From: a bacterium
GTDB taxonomy: Bacteria > UBA6262 > WVXT01
NCBI GenBank assembly: GCA_035530055.1
Contig: DATKVN010000052.1
Location: forward strand, 1-33,436
DNA length: 33,436 bases
Direction of reading: 5' to 3'
The notes beneath the pieces were generated by a model. It saw only the letters and a program-made list of their open reading frames with translations, was not told the DNA's origin and ran no database searches. The translations under genes and the position numbers were made by a program. Positions 30,174 through 33,436 of this stretch are shown piece by piece (within the stretch, counting starts at the first letter, position 1; each line of letters begins with the position of its first letter).

Positions 30174-32522
30174 ATGAGGAGATTTGGTTTAACGCCACTC
30201 ATCTTGACTGTTATCAGCTATATTTTAGGAATTCTCCTGGGCAATTTCTTCGCGGGAGCTAAATATTTCTGGTTTCTAATAATTTTTTTATCTTTCTTCG
30301 GACTGGCTTCAATTTTCTATTTTATTCTTCAGCGAAAACCAGGAACTATTGTTTTAATCTTTTCCGTTTTAGCCTTCCTCGCTTTGGGTATTGCTCGACA
30401 TTTGGGAACCCGCCTTCTACCTCCTGATGAGATAAGCCGCTGTATTTCTTTTCAAACTCCGAAGAGAAGTCGTCTTACTGGTGTTGTAGTTTCAATTCCT
30501 AATAAGGCATCAGAAAAAATCAATTTTGTTTTAGCTTGCGAAAGATTAACCACTGATAAGAGAGAAATAGAAGTAACAGGAAAAACGCAGGTCTTTCTCT
30601 ATACTTCTGAGCCTATCCAGATAAATTATGGAGATAGACTGAACATTTATGGTAGACTTTCCTCTCCTTTTGCGTTAACTAACCCGGGAGTATTCGACTA
30701 TCGAAAATATCTAAGCTATCGGAATATCCATTCGCTTTTTTCCGTCTACAGGAGTGAAGATATTGAAATATCAGGGCGGGGAAAGATAGGCATCTTCCGT
30801 TCGGTTATTTTAAGAATTCGAAGAAGAATAGAATTCGTTATCAAGAACACCCTGCCTCAATTGGAATCTTCAATTCTTGCGGGGGTGATGCTGGGAGAGA
30901 GAACTGCTTTACCCAGACAGATTCAAGGGATATTTACTGATGCCGGAGTAATCCACACATTGGCTGTGAGCGGGTTGCACGTTGGGTTAGTCCTTTTCAT
31001 ATTCTATGCCTTCTTTCGGGTAATGGGAATTCCCAAAAAGACAACCTATTTTTTGACAATATTGGTGGTCATTCTATATGCTCAGGTGGCTGGTGGTCGG
31101 CCCTCTGCTATAAGGGCATCGATTATGGCTACCTGCGGGCTGGTGGCAATTCTTTTGGAACGGGATAAACATCTATATAATAGTTTAGCTCTGGCTGCTT
31201 TGATTATTCTACTGTTGAATCCTTTTACTCTATTTGATGTTGGGTTTCAACTCTCATTTATGGCAACCTTAGGAATCCTCTATCTTACTCCCCATTTCCT
31301 GGGTTATTTTCGTTTCAGTAAACCTCGTAAGTTCATTACTTACATTTTAACTTCGCTGGGAGTCTCTGCTGGAGCATTGGTTGGTGTCTATCCCATAGTT
31401 GCCTTCTACTTTAATAAAATTTCCTTAATTGCTCTAATCTCCAACATTCTGGTTGTTCCTCAGGTTGCTATAATTATAGCCCTGGGATTTGCCGCGTCAA
31501 TATTTGGTCTTTTCTCACTGGGGCTTGCTCAGGTCATTAACACAATTAACAGGCTATTCATAATTATTCTACTCAGATGTGTTGGATTTTTTGCTTCATT
31601 ACCATTCTCGTTTAAATACGTAGTGAGTCCTTCTCTTATATTTTTGTTAGCTTACTACCTTTTCTTTGTCTTTTTGCCGAAAATAGAATCTTCCCGCTTT
31701 GCTCGCAGGCTTCTCTTGTTTTTTCCCCTTATTTTTCTGTTCTCAATAACTGGAAAGAAACTATTACCTTCTCATAATCTATCGATTACTTTTCTCGATG
31801 TAGGACAGGGAGATGCCATCCACCTTAGACTGCCTGACAGGAGAGACATATTAATAGACGGTGGTGGCGTAATAGGAAAATTCGATATAGGAGAAAAAGT
31901 AGTAATTCCTTGCTTATTGAAAAATGGCGTCTCCAGGATAGACGCTATCTTTTTGACTCACCCCCATTATAACCATATAAGAGGTTTAATTCCTATTTTG
32001 AAAAAATTTAAAGTAAAAAAAGTGTACTATAATGGACAAAATTACAATGATGACCTTGTTGATGAGTTCTTTCAGATTATCAAAGAGAAGAGAATTCCCC
32101 TGAAATATATAGCTTATGACGAAAAAGTTGAATATAAAGATGTAAAACTTCATATTCTGAATCCCAGAATTATGAGAGAGAATATTGATAGTAATTCTTT
32201 GGTTATGAAGTTGAGCTACAGAGATTTTGGAATTTTATTCACAGGAGATATTGATTATGAGGTCCAGGAGGAGTTAACCAGAGAAGAGATTGAAAGCGAT
32301 ATTCTGCAGATACCTAATCATGGTAGAGGGATGGTATCTCCAAAATTCTTATATAAAGTGGCTCCTAAATATGGTATAATACCAACCAAATTTCAAGTTA
32401 GAAAATTGGAAGAAAGGTATAGTAAGATAAAATTTTTCTCTACTTCTAAGAATGGCGCTATCGTTATAAGAACTGATGGGAAGTCTTTCCAGATAGAACC
32501 AATGAGAGAGGGGGAATATTGA
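30174..32522 (+). CDS. comEC: ComEC/Rec2-family DNA internalisation protein, degenerate MBL site
   Basis: A 782-residue membrane protein of usual ComEC size and order: hydrophobic N-terminal region and DUF4131-like soluble part (30-215), the Competence domain with about eight membrane segments (235-510, including GLHVGLV, GGRPSAIRA and DVGFQLSFMATLGIL), then a metallo-beta-lactamase domain from about 535 (ITFLDVGQGDAIHL). The metal motif is THPHYNH (595-601) with Asn instead of Asp, and the later GHHGS motif is NHGR (715-718). The channel part looks intact, the nuclease part doubtful. It overlaps argB by four bases. Confidence 0.9.
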   Translation: MRRFGLTPLILTVISYILGILLGNFFAGAKYFWFLIIFLSFFGLASIFYFILQRKPGTIVLIFSVLAFLALGIARHLGTRLLPPDEISRCISFQTPKRSRLTGVVVSIPNKASEKINFVLACERLTTDKREIEVTGKTQVFLYTSEPIQINYGDRLNIYGRLSSPFALTNPGVFDYRKYLSYRNIHSLFSVYRSEDIEISGRGKIGIFRSVILRIRRRIEFVIKNTLPQLESSILAGVMLGERTALPRQIQGIFTDAGVIHTLAVSGLHVGLVLFIFYAFFRVMGIPKKTTYFLTILVVILYAQVAGGRPSAIRASIMATCGLVAILLERDKHLYNSLALAALIILLLNPFTLFDVGFQLSFMATLGILYLTPHFLGYFRFSKPRKFITYILTSLGVSAGALVGVYPIVAFYFNKISLIALISNILVVPQVAIIIALGFAASIFGLFSLGLAQVINTINRLFIIILLRCVGFFASLPFSFKYVVSPSLIFLLAYYLFFVFLPKIESSRFARRLLLFFPLIFLFSITGKKLLPSHNLSITFLDVGQGDAIHLRLPDRRDILIDGGGVIGKFDIGEKVVIPCLLKNGVSRIDAIFLTHPHYNHIRGLIPILKKFKVKKVYYNGQNYNDDLVDEFFQIIKEKRIPLKYIAYDEKVEYKDVKLHILNPRIMRENIDSNSLVMKLSYRDFGILFTGDIDYEVQEELTREEIESDILQIPNHGRGMVSPKFLYKVAPKYGIIPTKFQVRKLEERYSKIKFFSTSKNGAIVIRTDGKSFQIEPMREGEY

Positions 32523-33310
32523 AAGAATTATTAGTAATAAAGATTGGCGGGAAACTTTTGAAACAGGCAGTGTTGGATAGTCACCTGGAAAATGTTATCT
32601 CGCTGGCAAAGGGAGGGAAACATCCAGTCATTGTTCATGGTGGTGGGCTGGAAATTACTGAAAAGCTGGGTGGTTTGGGTAAGAAGACGAGATTTGTCAA
32701 AGGACAAAGGTACACAGATGGTGAAAGTCTGGAAATTGTGGAAATGGTTCTGGCAGGTATAAATCGCAGGATAGTGAGGAGGATTAATCTTTTGGGAGGG
32801 AGGGCTGTGGGCATTTCAGGGAAGGATGCTTTTTTAGTAGAAGCGAAGAAGCTGGAAGGAAAACATGATCTGGGATATGTGGCTGAAGTGGAGAGGGTAA
32901 ATCCTGAAATTCTACACATCCTTTTGGATAATGGTTTCATCCCGGTTATCTCTCCTATGGCTATGGATAAGAAAGGAGTCACTTATAACATCAATGCCGA
33001 TATCTTTGCCTCCCAATTTTCAGCAAATATTGGAGCAGAAAGATTAGTCTTCTTAACTGATGTGCCCGGCATTCTGGAAAATCCTCAAGATGAGAAGTCT
33101 GTAATCGAACAGATAAAAATAAAAGAGGTTGAGGAGCTGGTGAGAAAGGGAACGATTACTGCGGGGATGATTCCTAAGATAAATTCCTGCGTCCAAGCCC
33201 TCCAGAAAGGTGTAAAAGAGATAGATGTCCTTGATGGTCGAAAAAAAGATGCTCTTTCACCTCTCATTGATAAACAGATGAAATTGGAAGGAACGAAAAT
33301 AATAGAGTAG
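32519..33310 (+). CDS. argB: Acetylglutamate kinase
   Basis: A 263-residue amino-acid kinase. KIGGK at the N-terminus, VHGGG (39-43), an LGYVAEVERVNPEIL segment, NINADIFASQFSANIGAERLVFLTDVPGIL and the C-terminal TAGMIPKI are typical of ArgB, which phosphorylates N-acetylglutamate in arginine synthesis. The substrate loop reads RYTDGESLEIVEMV, which is also close to LysZ-type kinases that use LysW-bound aminoadipate or glutamate, so the carrier-bound alternative cannot be excluded. The start TTG overlaps the comEC stop. No other arg genes lie in the window. Confidence 0.88.
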   Translation: MKELLVIKIGGKLLKQAVLDSHLENVISLAKGGKHPVIVHGGGLEITEKLGGLGKKTRFVKGQRYTDGESLEIVEMVLAGINRRIVRRINLLGGRAVGISGKDAFLVEAKKLEGKHDLGYVAEVERVNPEILHILLDNGFIPVISPMAMDKKGVTYNINADIFASQFSANIGAERLVFLTDVPGILENPQDEKSVIEQIKIKEVEELVRKGTITAGMIPKINSCVQALQKGVKEIDVLDGRKKDALSPLIDKQMKLEGTKIIE

Positions 33311-33358
33311 GGGCGGCACTCCGTGGCCGCCCGAAAGGAAGCAAAGCTTACGCTTTGC
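33311..33358. repeat. Two hairpin repeats before the last gene
   Basis: GGGCGGC-ACTCCGTG-GCCGCCC (33311-33332) begins right after the argB stop and is a second copy of the element at 19199-19220. GCAAAGC/GCTTTGC (33341-33358), followed by TGCTAC, resembles the exchangeable hairpin cores. Confidence 0.75.
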
Positions 33359-33379
33359 TGCTACAAGTGGTGGTATGTG

Positions 33380-33436
33380 ATGGATTATTCGGTTGTGATT
33401 CCTGTTTATAACGAAAGGGATAATATCGAGATTTTA
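33380..33436 (+). CDS. Family 2 glycosyltransferase, N-terminal fragment (cut by window end)
   Basis: The 19 codons from ATG at 33380 read MDYSVVIPVYNERDNIEIL and stay open to the window edge. The SVVIPVYNERDNI pattern is the nucleotide-sugar-binding start of GT2 enzymes such as dolichol-phosphate mannosyltransferase-like or undecaprenyl-phosphate sugar transferases. The rest of the gene lies outside, so the substrate cannot be judged. Confidence 0.8.
   Translation, partial: MDYSVVIPVYNERDNIEIL

Noticed and set aside
1-33436. tRNA or rRNA genes
   Set aside because: No stretch with a T-loop, anticodon stem and acceptor pairing, nor any conserved rRNA segment, was found by eye.

Overview
The window is a 33.4 kb stretch in which every supported gene lies on the + strand. 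The DNA is AT-rich. Several genes start with TTG or GTG (secE, nusG, tpiA, pit, argB). Secreted and outer-membrane beta-barrel proteins imply a two-membrane (Gram-negative-type) bacterium. The gene mix, the many hairpin repeats between genes and the unusual proteins suggest an uncultivated candidate-phylum bacterium (Omnitrophota, Aerophobota or WOR-3-like lineages come to mind). No single gene fixes the taxonomy, so this is inference.

Layout. (1) 198-5199 is a signalling cluster: a receiver-only regulator, two OmpR/PhoB-type regulators, a second receiver, a PhoR-like membrane histidine kinase and a receiver-GGDDF protein. Four TTAACA-like direct repeats at an exact 11-bp period, resembling a PhoP/PhoB box, lie inside it. 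(2) 5280-7397 is the start of the classical ribosomal/transcription operon, secE-nusG-rplK-rplA, with its own sigma70-type promoter. It stops at an intrinsic terminator, and rplJ, rplL and rpoBC do not follow. (3) 7590-8913 is an accessory patch: a small excisionase-like HTH gene, a solo right end of an IS605-type element, a duplicated-module lysine-rich histone-like protein, a candidate structured RNA with a built-in terminator, and a MITE-like inverted repeat. (4) 8914-15301 is central carbon metabolism (tpiA, rpiB, split transketolase) interleaved with a very unusual DnaA-type AAA+ protein and two receiver-only regulators. (5) 15539-17171 is a PiT phosphate transporter with its PhoU-like partner. 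(6) 17175-21188 is nucleoside and RNA metabolism: purine nucleoside phosphorylase, a PUR-alpha-like protein, an MTA-phosphorylase-family enzyme, an archaeal-type Clp1 polynucleotide kinase and a HAD phosphatase. (7) 21219-23153 holds a secreted PLD-type nuclease and an intact stand-alone TnpB with LE and RE hairpins. (8) 23184-28962 is cell-envelope: an exported tandem SpoVG protein, a lamin-tail/FlgD-like secreted protein, two PorV/FadL-like barrels and a helix-hairpin-helix barrel protein. (9) 29124-33436 holds a FAH-family enzyme, a ComEC protein with a degenerate metallo-beta-lactamase site, acetylglutamate kinase and the first 19 codons of a family 2 glycosyltransferase.

Themes. Phosphate sensing (PhoB/PhoR-like proteins, a pho-box-like array, PiT and PhoU-like genes) recurs across the window, and DNA/RNA handling outside textbook roles recurs too. 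Three or more families of short palindromic repeats fill the intergenic gaps. In the largest, the linkers are conserved while the 16-bp hairpin cores are exchanged or covary.
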